Below, one piece after another: positions 9,036 to 14,483 of a DNA stretch of 23,854 nucleotides. The stretch spans positions 1 through 23,854 of the IMG/VR virus record IMGVR_UViG_3300008217_003143. One strand, written 5' to 3'. The stretch comes from a virus. Under the pieces are notes generated by a model. It did not search any database. It had not been told where the DNA came from and worked only from the letters and a program-made list of their open reading frames with translations. The translations under genes were made by a program, and so were the position numbers. The number at the start of each line of letters is the position of its first letter. Position 1 is the first letter of the stretch.

Positions 9036-9236
9036 ATGGCCCTTCCCGCCCTGCCCGACAAGCTGAAGTCCCGCAAACTGTGGATCGCCCTGATGGGATC
9101 TCTGCTCCCCATTGCCTCGTCCGTCCTGTCCGCAGAAGTTGCGCCTGAGAAGGCTCTGGAGCTGGCTGCCGGCGTGTTCGTGGCGTACCTGCTAGGCCAA
9201 GCCGGCGTCGATGCGATGGGCGCAAGGCGTGACTGA
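9036..9236 (+). CDS. Holin-like two-TM protein
   Basis: This is a 66-aa protein with an AAGGAG ribosome-binding site about 6 bases before the ATG. A basic N-terminus (DKLKSRKLW) precedes two hydrophobic helices, LWIALMGSLLPIASSVL (about 15-31) and LAAGVFVAYLLGQAGVDA (about 43-60), joined by a short acidic loop. It ends in a charged GARRD tail. Size and topology fit small class II-type holins that form membrane lesions to release endolysin, and the gene lies two positions after the M15 endolysin. It could alternatively be an antiholin, with the 8084 or 8847 protein acting as the pore. Confidence 0.65.
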   Translation: MALPALPDKLKSRKLWIALMGSLLPIASSVLSAEVAPEKALELAAGVFVAYLLGQAGVDAMGARRD

Positions 9237-9453
9237 CCCTCACCGCAACCTCATCGTCTGCGAAGACTGTGGGAACTATTGGTGTCTGGCGTGTGAGGAG
9301 CACTGGGTCGACTGCCCCTGTCCTGGCCCAGACGACCAGCAGCGCCAGGAGGTGGAGCCACGGGCCTGCGTTTCATGCCCGAACGTCTACACTGGCGCCC
9401 TTGTTTGCCCTGATTGCGGCGAGCCGGGGGAGCCCATCAGGAGCGCAACATGA
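9211..9453 (+). CDS. Cysteine-rich zinc-ribbon-like protein
   Basis: This protein of up to 80 aa has metal-binding Cys pairs: C17/C20 (CEDC), C25/C28 with H31 (CLACEEH), C35/C37, C53/C56 (CVSC) and C66/C69 (CPDC). Two or three zinc knuckles or ribbons are likely. The start is uncertain: ATG 9211 overlaps the holin gene by 26 bases, whereas a GTG at 9229 (residue 7) would overlap by 8. Neither has a strong ribosome-binding site. Its end overlaps the next ATG (ATGA). A nucleic-acid or protein-binding role is possible. A zinc-ribbon gene inside a lysis block is unexpected. Confidence 0.6.
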   Translation: MRWAQGVTDPHRNLIVCEDCGNYWCLACEEHWVDCPCPGPDDQQRQEVEPRACVSCPNVYTGALVCPDCGEPGEPIRSAT

Positions 9454-9866
9454 CCAAGCAACAGCGACGCCTCAGCAAGGAGCGGCAGGCGGCGGCGTTC
9501 GTCGAAGAGCATCACGGGCCAATCGCTGACCTCTGCGAAGAGGTGGCGGTGGAACTGGGTGCTGAGCTGGTCGGCCTATCGGTTGCCGCGAAGGACGCCC
9601 GCATCGCCGCCGAGGTGGCCTACCGCCTCGACCGTCTGATCGACCTGTCGTCGTTCGGCCCACTGGCTGAGGCGCTGGATTGGTTCGGATTCTTCCTGGC
9701 CGCGCTGGCGGTGCTGGGCGTGATGCGCGCCATCGAGCGACGAGCCAAGCGCCAAGGGCTCCGAGCGGATCGACTTCGAGACCTGCTGGAGAAGCGGGGC
9801 CCACAGATGACCCGTGTTCGCCGCAGAGCGGTCGAGCGCAAGATCGCGAGGCTGACTAAGGCTTGA
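9450..9866 (+). CDS. 138-aa protein with one central TM segment, function unknown
   Basis: The ATG at 9450 is chosen over the longer frame from 9414 because it overlaps the previous stop (ATGA) and has AGGAG 6-7 bases upstream. The N-terminal half is acidic and helical (VEEHHGPIADLCEEVAVELG). A hydrophobic segment (WFGFFLAALAVLGVM) spans about 79-93, followed by a strongly basic C-terminus (RRAKRQGLRADRLRDLL). A positively charged cytoplasmic tail after one TM helix is the most likely topology. It is the last gene of the plus-strand structural and lysis run and converges with the minus-strand RHH gene, overlapping it by 11 bases at the 3' ends. Confidence 0.6.
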   Translation: MTKQQRRLSKERQAAAFVEEHHGPIADLCEEVAVELGAELVGLSVAAKDARIAAEVAYRLDRLIDLSSFGPLAEALDWFGFFLAALAVLGVMRAIERRAKRQGLRADRLRDLLEKRGPQMTRVRRRAVERKIARLTKA

Positions 9867-10035
9867 GTCGTCCGACGGCTCTACGGGCGTCTGGGCGCGT
9901 CAGGATCCGCAGATACGCGCTGGCACTGACCCCTCGCTCCGTTGCTGCCGCTTGGATGTCGTCCCACTCCCGATCAGTCATTCTGATTGTTCTAGCTCGC
10001 CTGATTAACTCGTCTGGCAGTGCTGGGCGTCCCAT
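9856..10035 (-). CDS. Small ribbon-helix-helix-like DNA-binding protein
   Basis: This is a 59-aa ORF starting MGRPALPDELIRRARTIRMT. A short basic strand (RTIRMTD, about 15-21) is followed by a helix (REWDDIQAAATERG) and a second helix after a turn (VSASAYLRIL), the order of a ribbon-helix-helix (Arc/CopG) repressor. A GAGGAG ribosome-binding site lies about 7 bases upstream inside the end of the preceding gene, whose TAG stop directly abuts this ATG. It ends 11 bases inside the convergent plus-strand gene. As the last gene of an operon with its own promoter, it could be an autoregulator. No target site is shown. Confidence 0.65.
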   Translation of the reverse strand: MGRPALPDELIRRARTIRMTDREWDDIQAAATERGVSASAYLRILTRPDARRAVGRLKP

Positions 10036-10194
10036 CTAATTCTCCTCGGCGTCTTTGATTGCGGCCAGTAGATCCGGCAGAAGCACCGTGGGATCCGTGG
10101 GCCGGTCGCTGTTGTGGTCGTCGCAATAAGCCTCAAGGGCGGCGGCAAGTTCCCTCGCCACGGTCAGAAGGTCGGGGCGTGTGGTGAGGTCCGT
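10036..10194 (-). CDS. 52-aa acidic protein, unusual start (candidate ACG)
   Basis: The plausible reading runs from the 27-bp junction repeat to TAG at 10036. The body is helical and acidic (LLTVARELAAALEAYCDDHN, LLPDLLAAIKDAEEN). The frame is open back to an ATG at 10329, but that extension would lie wholly across the zinc-finger gene in another frame and is Arg-rich with shadow-like composition. The junction places GGAGG 9 bases before an ACG codon (10194-10192) followed by Asp-Leu-Thr, exactly as at the zinc-finger gene. A +1 frameshift from the zinc-finger gene is the alternative. An internal GTG near VARELAAALE would give a shorter product. Confidence 0.45.
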   Translation of the reverse strand, partial: TDLTTRPDLLTVARELAAALEAYCDDHNSDRPTDPTVLLPDLLAAIKDAEEN

Positions 10195-10208
10195 CTCAGG
10201 CCACCTCC
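10182..10208 (-). repeat. 27-bp junction repeat, copy 1 (zinc finger to 52-aa gene)
   Basis: This matches 10444-10470 at 26 of 27 positions. Read on the minus strand it contains GGAGG, the stop codon of one gene (CCTGAG) and an ACG-GAC-CTC-ACC that would begin the next. The only difference is one base between GGAGG and the stop. Confidence 0.85.
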
Positions 10209-10456
10209 ATCTCTGCCCGTAAGCGCGCAAGCCTGACCTGCACTGGCGACCTTCGGACCCTACGCGCAACCTCAAACTCACAGTTGCCACAACGCCAAAC
10301 CGCGTCCCCTGTCTCGGCTTCGCAGTCATGGTCGCCCTCCCACCTCGGATGGAAGGTTGCGCGGCCTTCGGTGTCTGGGCAGCAGCCGGGGCAGTTCGCC
10401 CTGATCTTGTATCCGCTTCGGATCTTTCTTTTCAGGTCTGCGCTGGTGAGGTCCGT
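10196..10456 (-). CDS. Zinc-finger protein without an ATG/GTG/TTG start (candidate ACG)
   Basis: This frame encodes about 86 aa with an ordered set of metal ligands: C22, C25 and C26 (NCPGCC), H36, H43, C45 (HDC), then C56/C59 (CGNC), followed by a basic helix (ARRVRRSPVQVRLARLR). It is open only back to a TGA near 10484, and no ATG, GTG or TTG occurs before residue 70. An ACG (10456-10454) lies 9 bases after a GGAGG that overlaps the upstream gene's end. The frame sits +1 relative to that gene, so a +1 frameshift at GCC-TGA is the other option. The regular Cys/His spacing argues that this frame is coding. Confidence 0.5.
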   Translation of the reverse strand, partial: TDLTSADLKRKIRSGYKIRANCPGCCPDTEGRATFHPRWEGDHDCEAETGDAVWRCGNCEFEVARRVRRSPVQVRLARLRAEMEVA

Positions 10457-10470
10457 CTCAGGCCCCCTCC
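10444..10470 (-). repeat. 27-bp junction repeat, copy 2 (55-aa gene to zinc finger)
   Basis: Partner of 10182-10208, in direct orientation 262 bp away. It places GGAGG and TGA in the same register to the downstream frame as copy 1. The two copies precisely bracket the zinc-finger gene. Confidence 0.85.
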
Positions 10471-10625
10471 GCGACGAAGTTGATCAGGGCGTCGGCGTGC
10501 CTCCAAGAGAACCTGAGTCCGTGCGCCCTGAGGACGATCATCATATTGCGGTGGTCGCGGTGCTGTCGGCTCCACATGTAAGCGCGGTCACCCTTGAGCT
10601 TGTCGTGTACCTGTTGTGCGGTCAT
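10458..10625 (-). CDS. 55-aa basic protein driven by the shared cassette promoter
   Basis: The ATG at 10625 follows GGAGGACGAGACG, the same leader as two genes at 20405 and 20833. The longer frame from 10733 would cross the promoter and is rejected. The protein (starts MTAQQVHDKLKGDRAYMWSR) is rich in His and Arg (RQHRDHRN) and ends WRHADALINFVAEGA. No known domain was recognised. It is the first gene of the short minus-strand operon, and its stop lies in the 27-bp repeat that leads into the zinc-finger gene. Confidence 0.6.
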   Translation of the reverse strand: MTAQQVHDKLKGDRAYMWSRQHRDHRNMMIVLRAHGLRFSWRHADALINFVAEGA

Positions 10626-10662
10626 CGTCTCGTCCTCCGGTTTGTTTGTTCGATCTGTATGT

Positions 10663-10691
10663 AGGTTAGTCGATGCCGCTTTACCTGTAAA
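10663..10691 (-). promoter_or_regulatory. Sigma70-like promoter of the minus-strand small operon (cassette copy C)
   Basis: On the minus strand there is TTTACA (10691-10686), a 17-base spacer and TAACCT (10668-10663). An A-rich leader containing CAGATCGAACAAACAAAC follows, then GGAGGAC and ATG at 10625. Order, spacer length and leader match the promoters at 20335 and 20764. Confidence 0.65.
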
Positions 10692-10728
10692 GGTATCTCG
10701 GAAAATAAACCAGAGGGGCCCAGAACGC

Positions 10729-10765
10729 AGCAACGCCCCAGGCGATCAGGTCCTGGGGCGTTGCT
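10729..10765 (-). terminator. Perfect 14-bp hairpin after the methyltransferase gene
   Basis: Arms 10729-10742 and 10752-10765 are perfectly complementary over 14 bp with a 9-base loop. It lies about 60 bases past the methyltransferase stop and just before the cassette C promoter. No U-tract follows immediately; TTTATTTTCC comes about 22 bases later. Termination is therefore likely but not certain. The flank GGGGCGTTGCTG...TTCTGG recurs at 20715 and 21063. Confidence 0.6.
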
Positions 10766-10824
10766 CGGGTGGCGGCATCAGATCGAGGGGAGGACGGATG
10801 CCGCGCTGGGTAGTGGTGGGGAGT

Positions 10825-12033
10825 CTAGCAGGCGGCTACATTCTTGTCTCTGCGATTAAAGAGCGGAGCGTCACCAGTGATCCGGGCCTCTGCGATCTGG
10901 ATGTACTCAGGATCAAGCTCGAAGCCCAGGAACCTGAAGCCCTCGCGCAAGGCTGCGATCCCGGTGGTGCCGCTGCCCGCGAAGGGGTCTAGGATCAAGC
11001 TGCCGGGCTGCCCGCCCACGAGGCGACACAGCCAAGCCATGAGCGCGGCAGGCTTCACGGTGGGATGCCCGTTGCGGATCTCGCCCGACGCCGTGATGCC
11101 CGCCCTCGCGTGCTTCGCTCCCGCGCTGTCAGGCTCTCTACCAGTTACGTCGTCACGCGACATCGGCTTGAGATGCCCGCACCCGGCCTCCCTTTCACCC
11201 CTGGATGCCTTGGGGCAGGCGTACACGTTGGCGGGCCATCGGCCTAGATCGTGCGCGTCCTTCGTCCCGCTTGCCCACGGCACCGCACCGCTTGACTGCG
11301 GCCCAGCGTCCCTATTGTCGCGCCATTCATCCCCAGGCCCAGGCCATGCCGGATCGCCGTACCCATAGCGGCACCCGTCGATATTTAGCGCGCCTGTGCC
11401 CCACTTGAGGACGTTCTCCGCGACTGTGCCATCTAGCGGCTTGCGGGCTAGGGTCCAAGGCTCAAGGCAAGGCTTGAGCGCGGTTCCGTAGCCTTCCCAC
11501 TTGCGCGCGTCTTCGGTGGCTGGTGCCGATGTTGGGATCGAGTAGGACCCCACGCCAGCCGCGAGGGCCTGCCTGCCCGGCTCGGTCCACTTGTCGGCGG
11601 CTACGGTCCTCTCGCCAACCACTTCACGCTCTGCGCCGTGGTGCGCGTCAATGGCCTTGCCGACCGCGAGCGATTTTGGGAAGCCCTGCCACTGCTGCCA
11701 CGCGCCCAGGTCGCGGATCTCCCACCCGGCATCCTCAAGGCCGCAGATCAAGCGGTGGATCGTGCGCTGCCCGCCAAAGGCCACGATGTGCGCGCCGGGC
11801 GAACAGACCCTAAGACACTCCCGCGCCCAGGTCACGCCCGGGACGGCAGCATCCCACTGCTTACCCATGAAGCCGCCGCCCTTGCGCCCGCTCTCGATGT
11901 CGTCCCAGGTGCGGCACCGTCCGTCAGGGCTCAAGCCGTAGGGTGGATCTGTGACGATGGCGTCGATGCAGTTGTCAGGCAGAGCCCGCAGCAGGTCGAG
12001 GCAGTCGCCTTGCTGAATGTCCCAGAGTCTCAC
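10825..12033 (-). CDS. DNA methyltransferase (N4-cytosine/N6-adenine type)
   Basis: The GTG at 12033 gives 402 aa beginning MRLWDIQQGDCLDLLRALPD. The catalytic motif DPPYG is at about 29-33, HPTVKP precedes the SAM-binding motif, and DPFAGSGTT is at about 349-357. The order catalytic motif then SAM motif is that of the beta class of amino-methyltransferases. The roughly 300-residue region between, rich in Trp, Gly and His, should carry target recognition. The protein adds a methyl group from SAM to adenine N6 or cytosine N4. No restriction endonuclease is visible nearby, so self-protection or regulation is more likely than a restriction pair. The open frame extends to 12285 but would overlap the PP-loop gene by 206 bases. 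Confidence 0.88.
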   Translation of the reverse strand: MRLWDIQQGDCLDLLRALPDNCIDAIVTDPPYGLSPDGRCRTWDDIESGRKGGGFMGKQWDAAVPGVTWARECLRVCSPGAHIVAFGGQRTIHRLICGLEDAGWEIRDLGAWQQWQGFPKSLAVGKAIDAHHGAEREVVGERTVAADKWTEPGRQALAAGVGSYSIPTSAPATEDARKWEGYGTALKPCLEPWTLARKPLDGTVAENVLKWGTGALNIDGCRYGYGDPAWPGPGDEWRDNRDAGPQSSGAVPWASGTKDAHDLGRWPANVYACPKASRGEREAGCGHLKPMSRDDVTGREPDSAGAKHARAGITASGEIRNGHPTVKPAALMAWLCRLVGGQPGSLILDPFAGSGTTGIAALREGFRFLGFELDPEYIQIAEARITGDAPLFNRRDKNVAAC

Positions 12034-12083
12034 GGGCTGCCCCGGTCTGCGCGACGGACTGCGGATCTGTTCGTTGCGCTCAT
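12030..12083 (-). CDS. Possible 17-codon coupling ORF between PP-loop and methyltransferase genes
   Basis: An ATG overlaps the PP-loop stop (ATGA, 12083-12080) and the ORF MSATNRSAVRRADRGSP ends in a TGA that overlaps the methyltransferase GTG (GTGA). Its first six codons duplicate the start of the PP-loop gene. It may only relay ribosomes to the methyltransferase, or be a leftover of a gene insertion. A stable product is doubtful. Confidence 0.3.
   Translation of the reverse strand: MSATNRSAVRRADRGSP
12064..12082 (-). repeat. 19-bp direct repeat, copy at the end of the PP-loop gene
   Basis: An exact 19-base match to 12882-12900, reading TGAGCGCAACGAACAGATC on the minus strand. This copy contains the PP-loop stop codon and the start of the 17-codon ORF. 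Confidence 0.9.
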
Positions 12084-12901
12084 TTACACCAGGCCCCACA
12101 CCCGCCGTCAACGAAGGCAAACAGCCCCTGCTCTGCTTCCGGCTTTGTGCGCCTCGGCAGGGTGTCAAGTGGCCCGCGCCGATCAAAGGTTCGCCCGATC
12201 TCCCGCTCAAGCGCTGCAACCTCTGCCGCATGTTCTGGTCTTGCCGTCGCCAGAAGCTCGCGCTCTGCGTTGCTCCAGTGGACACACGGCTGGCAGGAGC
12301 GCCGAAGGTGTCCGCGATAGTTGATCGCGATGCCGTGCCGCTTCAAGATCGCCCGCGCATCGTCCTTGTTCTTGCCTGCCTCAAGTAGCGGAAACACTGG
12401 CCGACCCAGTGCATCGGGCCAGTGGTGCCGATACTTTGCCGCCCGCGATTCCTCGCCTGCCAGGTAGCCTATGCAATAGAGTCCGAAGGCGTCCGGATGC
12501 TTGTCCACAACGAACTCGCGCGCTCTGCGCGTAGACAGTGCGCCCCTCCAGTGTGCTGCGCCGCCCAGTTGCTCGATAGCCCACAGCATCGCAGGTTCTG
12601 CTTTCTGCTCTAGCGCGGCAGGGCACGGCATGCCAGACATGGGCAGGAATTTCCGATCTCGCCAGAGCGCCGCGATCTCTGGTCGCTGGACGGTAAGCGG
12701 TGCTCCGATCCTTTCTGCCACCTTGCGGGCGTCGTCCTCTGCGTCTGGATCGTCCCACCCCAGGTTCTGGTGTAGCGCGGCGAACGGCAGATCGGGCCAG
12801 CGCTCCCTCGCAAGCAGCGCCGCTGCGGCAGAGTCAATGCCGCCGGATAGGCCGACCAACACGATCTCATCACTCAGCGGTGATCTGTTCGTTGCGCTCA
12901 C
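12080..12901 (-). CDS. PP-loop ATP pyrophosphatase (PAPS-reductase/QueC/DndC-like superfamily)
   Basis: A GTG at 12901, overlapping the previous TGA (GTGA), gives 273 aa. The PP-loop SGGIDS lies at residues 19-24 after the strand EIVLVGL, the hallmark of enzymes that adenylate a substrate with release of pyrophosphate. Later Cys motifs include PMSGMPCP, SCQPCVHW and a terminal GGCGAWCK. Relatives include PAPS reductases, QueC and DndC, so sulfur transfer, a nucleobase modification or another nucleotidyl chemistry is possible. Pairing with a DNA methyltransferase suggests a DNA-modification role but does not prove it. The full-length frame from 13072 would run through the upstream HTH gene and is rejected. 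Confidence 0.72.
   Translation of the reverse strand: MSATNRSPLSDEIVLVGLSGGIDSAAAALLARERWPDLPFAALHQNLGWDDPDAEDDARKVAERIGAPLTVQRPEIAALWRDRKFLPMSGMPCPAALEQKAEPAMLWAIEQLGGAAHWRGALSTRRAREFVVDKHPDAFGLYCIGYLAGEESRAAKYRHHWPDALGRPVFPLLEAGKNKDDARAILKRHGIAINYRGHLRRSCQPCVHWSNAERELLATARPEHAAEVAALEREIGRTFDRRGPLDTLPRRTKPEAEQGLFAFVDGGCGAWCK
12882..12900 (-). repeat. 19-bp direct repeat, copy at the start of the PP-loop gene
   Basis: An exact 19-base match to 12064-12082, 818 bp away in the same orientation. This copy contains the stop of the upstream HTH gene and codons 1-7 of the PP-loop gene. The two copies frame the gene from its start to its stop. Confidence 0.9.
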
Positions 12902-13098
12902 GCTCGGCCCCGCTGCCCGCTCGGCGGGATCCCTGCCTTGCTTCGCCAGTATTGAACACGGGCCACGCTGACATCGAGAAGCGCCGCCAGATCTCCGTCG
13001 GACATCGACGGATAAAGGATCAAGGCATCGCCAATCGCCCAGCCGAGCGTCGGGTATCGGTGCCCGTTCCACTGCACCGGATCCGCCTTACGCCCCAT
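12898..13098 (-). CDS. Small helix-turn-helix protein
   Basis: This 66-aa protein begins MGRKADPVQWNGHRYPTLGW. A helix-turn-helix is likely at about 32-57, where DGDLAALLDVSVARVQYWRS shows a short helix, turn and recognition helix, followed by KAGIPPSGQRGRA. This pattern is like Myb/Sigma-type or resolvase-type HTH proteins. The ATG overlaps the end of the preceding 41-aa gene by 11 bases and no strong ribosome-binding site is visible, so coupled translation is likely. It ends on the PP-loop start (GTGA). It could be an operon regulator or a recombination accessory. Confidence 0.65.
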   Translation of the reverse strand: MGRKADPVQWNGHRYPTLGWAIGDALILYPSMSDGDLAALLDVSVARVQYWRSKAGIPPSGQRGRA

Positions 13099-13213
13099 GG
13101 CACCAGCCCAGGTCGGCCAAGGCGTCCAGAATCAACTCCCGCCGCTTGTGGCAGGGGCAAGTCACAAGAGCCATCCGAAGAATCAGGATCGCGCTTTTGC
13201 GAGACACGTACAT
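13088..13213 (-). CDS. 41-aa protein with CPCH motif
   Basis: The ATG overlaps the RusA stop by one base (TGATG) and the TAA at 13088-13090 lies 11 bases inside the HTH gene. The protein (starts MYVSRKSAILILRMALVTCP) has a hydrophobic front, then Cys19-Pro-Cys21-His22 and a late Cys38-His39 (GWCHG), which could form a tiny zinc site. Without it, the gap between the RusA and HTH genes would be the only gap of this size within this part of the operon. Function unknown. Confidence 0.5.
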   Translation of the reverse strand: MYVSRKSAILILRMALVTCPCHKRRELILDALADLGWCHGA

Positions 13214-13653
13214 CACTCGCCCCACCAGAGCCGCAGCTCAACCATCGGCCCGGAGTCCTGAGCAGCATAGGACTTGACCAGCGTGACTTGCCAGACCAGG
13301 CAGTCATCGCGAAGGACTCCGCCGGCCTGGGCCGCATCGAGCACGGCCTTTGCTACGTTGTCGGCGTCGGGTCTGGTGATGTGCGGCACGGCTTCGGGCG
13401 AGCACGAGCAGGCCCGCTTGTGTTTACAGATCAGCCTCTGGGGCCGGGAGAAGCTGGCGACGATTGCCGCCTGGGCCGGCTCATCCAGCGGAGCCCGCGC
13501 GCCCCACTCCTGGGCCATCGTCGTCGCCGCTATCGCCTCCCATCGCCTTGTTGGACCTGGCGTATAGGCAACGACGCCTGAGCCTCGACGGGCGACCCTG
13601 GGACGTCCCTTGCCGATGGGCTGACCGGGGATCATGCAACGCCAGGTACTCAC
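13213..13653 (-). CDS. rusA: RusA-family Holliday junction resolvase
   Basis: This 146-aa protein starts at a GTG (13653) overlapping the upstream stop (GTGA). The RusA signature HITRPDADNVAKAVLDA lies at 91-107, with the likely metal-binding Asp96 and Asp98, Lys102 and Asp106, then GGVLRDDCLVWQV with Asp116/Asp117. The N-terminal IPGQPIGKGRPRVAR is also typical (GxPxxKxRPR). These enzymes are small dimeric nucleases that resolve Holliday junctions or trim branched DNA before packaging. A basic Cys-containing insertion (RLICKHKRACSCS) precedes the motif. The neighbours include ERF and Gp157-like genes, a recombination setting. Confidence 0.88.
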   Translation of the reverse strand: MSTWRCMIPGQPIGKGRPRVARRGSGVVAYTPGPTRRWEAIAATTMAQEWGARAPLDEPAQAAIVASFSRPQRLICKHKRACSCSPEAVPHITRPDADNVAKAVLDAAQAGGVLRDDCLVWQVTLVKSYAAQDSGPMVELRLWWGE

Positions 13654-13871
13654 GACCAGACCGCCAGGGAATCAAAGTCCCGATGGTTCCCGCCGTGGCC
13701 CGCAGACATCGAGCAAACGTGTAGATCCATCCTGTCCGCACATTGACCATCTTCCAGGGCTGCAAGCCTCTGGCGGGCTTCCCACAGTTCGTGAGCAATC
13801 GCGCGAGCTTCAATCTGATCCGGCTCGGATCTGCCATCTGCCCACAGCTCAAGATCTTCGTCAAGAATCAC
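13650..13871 (-). CDS. 73-aa protein with C-terminal Cys/His motif
   Basis: A GTG at 13871 is preferred to the ATG at 13919 because GGAGG lies about 6 bases upstream and the overlap with the preceding gene falls to 11 bases. The protein (starts MILDEDLELWADGRSEPDQ) has an acidic helical first half and a C-terminus HVCSMSAGHGGNHRDFDS. The pattern of Cys, Gly-His and a following His resembles many small phage proteins of unknown function and may bind zinc. Its stop overlaps the RusA start (GTGA). Confidence 0.6.
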   Translation of the reverse strand: MILDEDLELWADGRSEPDQIEARAIAHELWEARQRLAALEDGQCADRMDLHVCSMSAGHGGNHRDFDSLAVWS

Positions 13872-14343
13872 GGCAAGCCTCCCAGCGCTCCACATCCACC
13901 TCCAGCTCCGCCGGCTCATAGTCGAGCGGCATCACATAAGCAAAGACCCTCCTCCTGCGATTCAGGCATCGAACCGGGCCGCGCCAGTCGTCGCCCTGCT
14001 CGACCGCCAGGGCGGCGAAGACCGGGGACCAGTAACAGGCGTCGACGGCGACGGGCAGCCCGTCCTGCCGCCAGATAACACCAACATTGTTGTCTTCGTC
14101 TAGTTGGCATCTGGGGCCAATCTCGTTGCAGTTTCGCCACCGGGATCCGCCCATACGGTCGAATAGCTCACGGCGCGTTGCGGCGCTGATCCCCGTCGCC
14201 CAGCCAGCAGCGCAAACCGTCACCGAATCATTGATCAGCACGTGCCCATTAGTGGCCCACAGATCGCCGTTCCATCGGAACCAGGCAGCGTCTGGCGGCT
14301 CACAGGGAGCGCCGACGCCAAGGGCGGCGGTTAAAGCTTCCAC
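13861..14343 (-). CDS. 160-aa protein with possible sliding-clamp-like motifs
   Basis: A GTG at 14343 with GAAAGGAAG upstream gives 160 aa. The open frame continues to 14532, but that part overlaps two small genes and reads as shadow sequence. LWATNGHVLIND near 28-39 resembles the ATDGHR segment of bacterial beta clamps, and VFAYVMPLDYE near 137-147 resembles the clamp C-terminal strand. The similarity is short and seen only by eye. The protein has several Trp and Cys residues and no transmembrane helix. It could be a small clamp-fold protein or something unrelated. It overlaps both neighbours by 11-13 bases. Confidence 0.55.
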   Translation of the reverse strand: MEALTAALGVGAPCEPPDAAWFRWNGDLWATNGHVLINDSVTVCAAGWATGISAATRRELFDRMGGSRWRNCNEIGPRCQLDEDNNVGVIWRQDGLPVAVDACYWSPVFAALAVEQGDDWRGPVRCLNRRRRVFAYVMPLDYEPAELEVDVERWEACRDS

Positions 14344-14483
14344 GAGATCTTCCTTTCTGGCTTTGCCAGCCCCGACCGGAGGCGGCGCTTTAGCCGCTCC
14401 CGCATCCGCCGCTCTGGGTCGTCCCTTCGCGCGGCAACAAATACAACCAAAGCGACAACCAACATCAATCCCAGCATCTTCAT
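14331..14483 (-). CDS. 50-aa single-TM membrane protein with basic tail
   Basis: The ATG at 14483 follows GGGAGGGAGAG and overlaps the upstream stop (ATGA). The protein begins MKMLGLMLVVALVVFVAARR. A strong N-terminal helix at residues 3-18 is followed by a very basic Arg/Lys-rich segment (RMRERLKRRLRSG). It ends KISWKL, 13 bases inside the next gene. An N-terminal membrane anchor with a basic cytoplasmic tail is the likely topology. Function unknown. Confidence 0.6.
   Translation of the reverse strand: MKMLGLMLVVALVVFVAARRDDPERRMRERLKRRLRSGLAKPERKISWKL

Noticed and set aside
10197-10329. ATG at 10329 as the true start of the 52-aa gene (97-aa form)
   Set aside because: It would require dual coding with the zinc-finger frame, and the extra residues look like shadow sequence. 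Not fully excluded.
12034-12285. N-terminal extension of the methyltransferase frame to an ATG at 12285
   Set aside because: It overlaps the PP-loop gene by 206 bases, is Arg/Gln-rich and lacks methyltransferase motifs. The GTG at 12033 begins right at the conserved domain.
11638-12324. Plus-strand 228-aa ORF antisense to the methyltransferase
   Set aside because: Arg/Ala/Pro-rich composition typical of the opposite strand of a GC-rich gene. The minus strand carries clear DPPY and FAGSGTT motifs.
12700-13581. Plus-strand 293-aa ORF
   Set aside because: Antisense to four minus-strand genes including RusA. Low-complexity Arg/Pro/Ser composition and no start signal.
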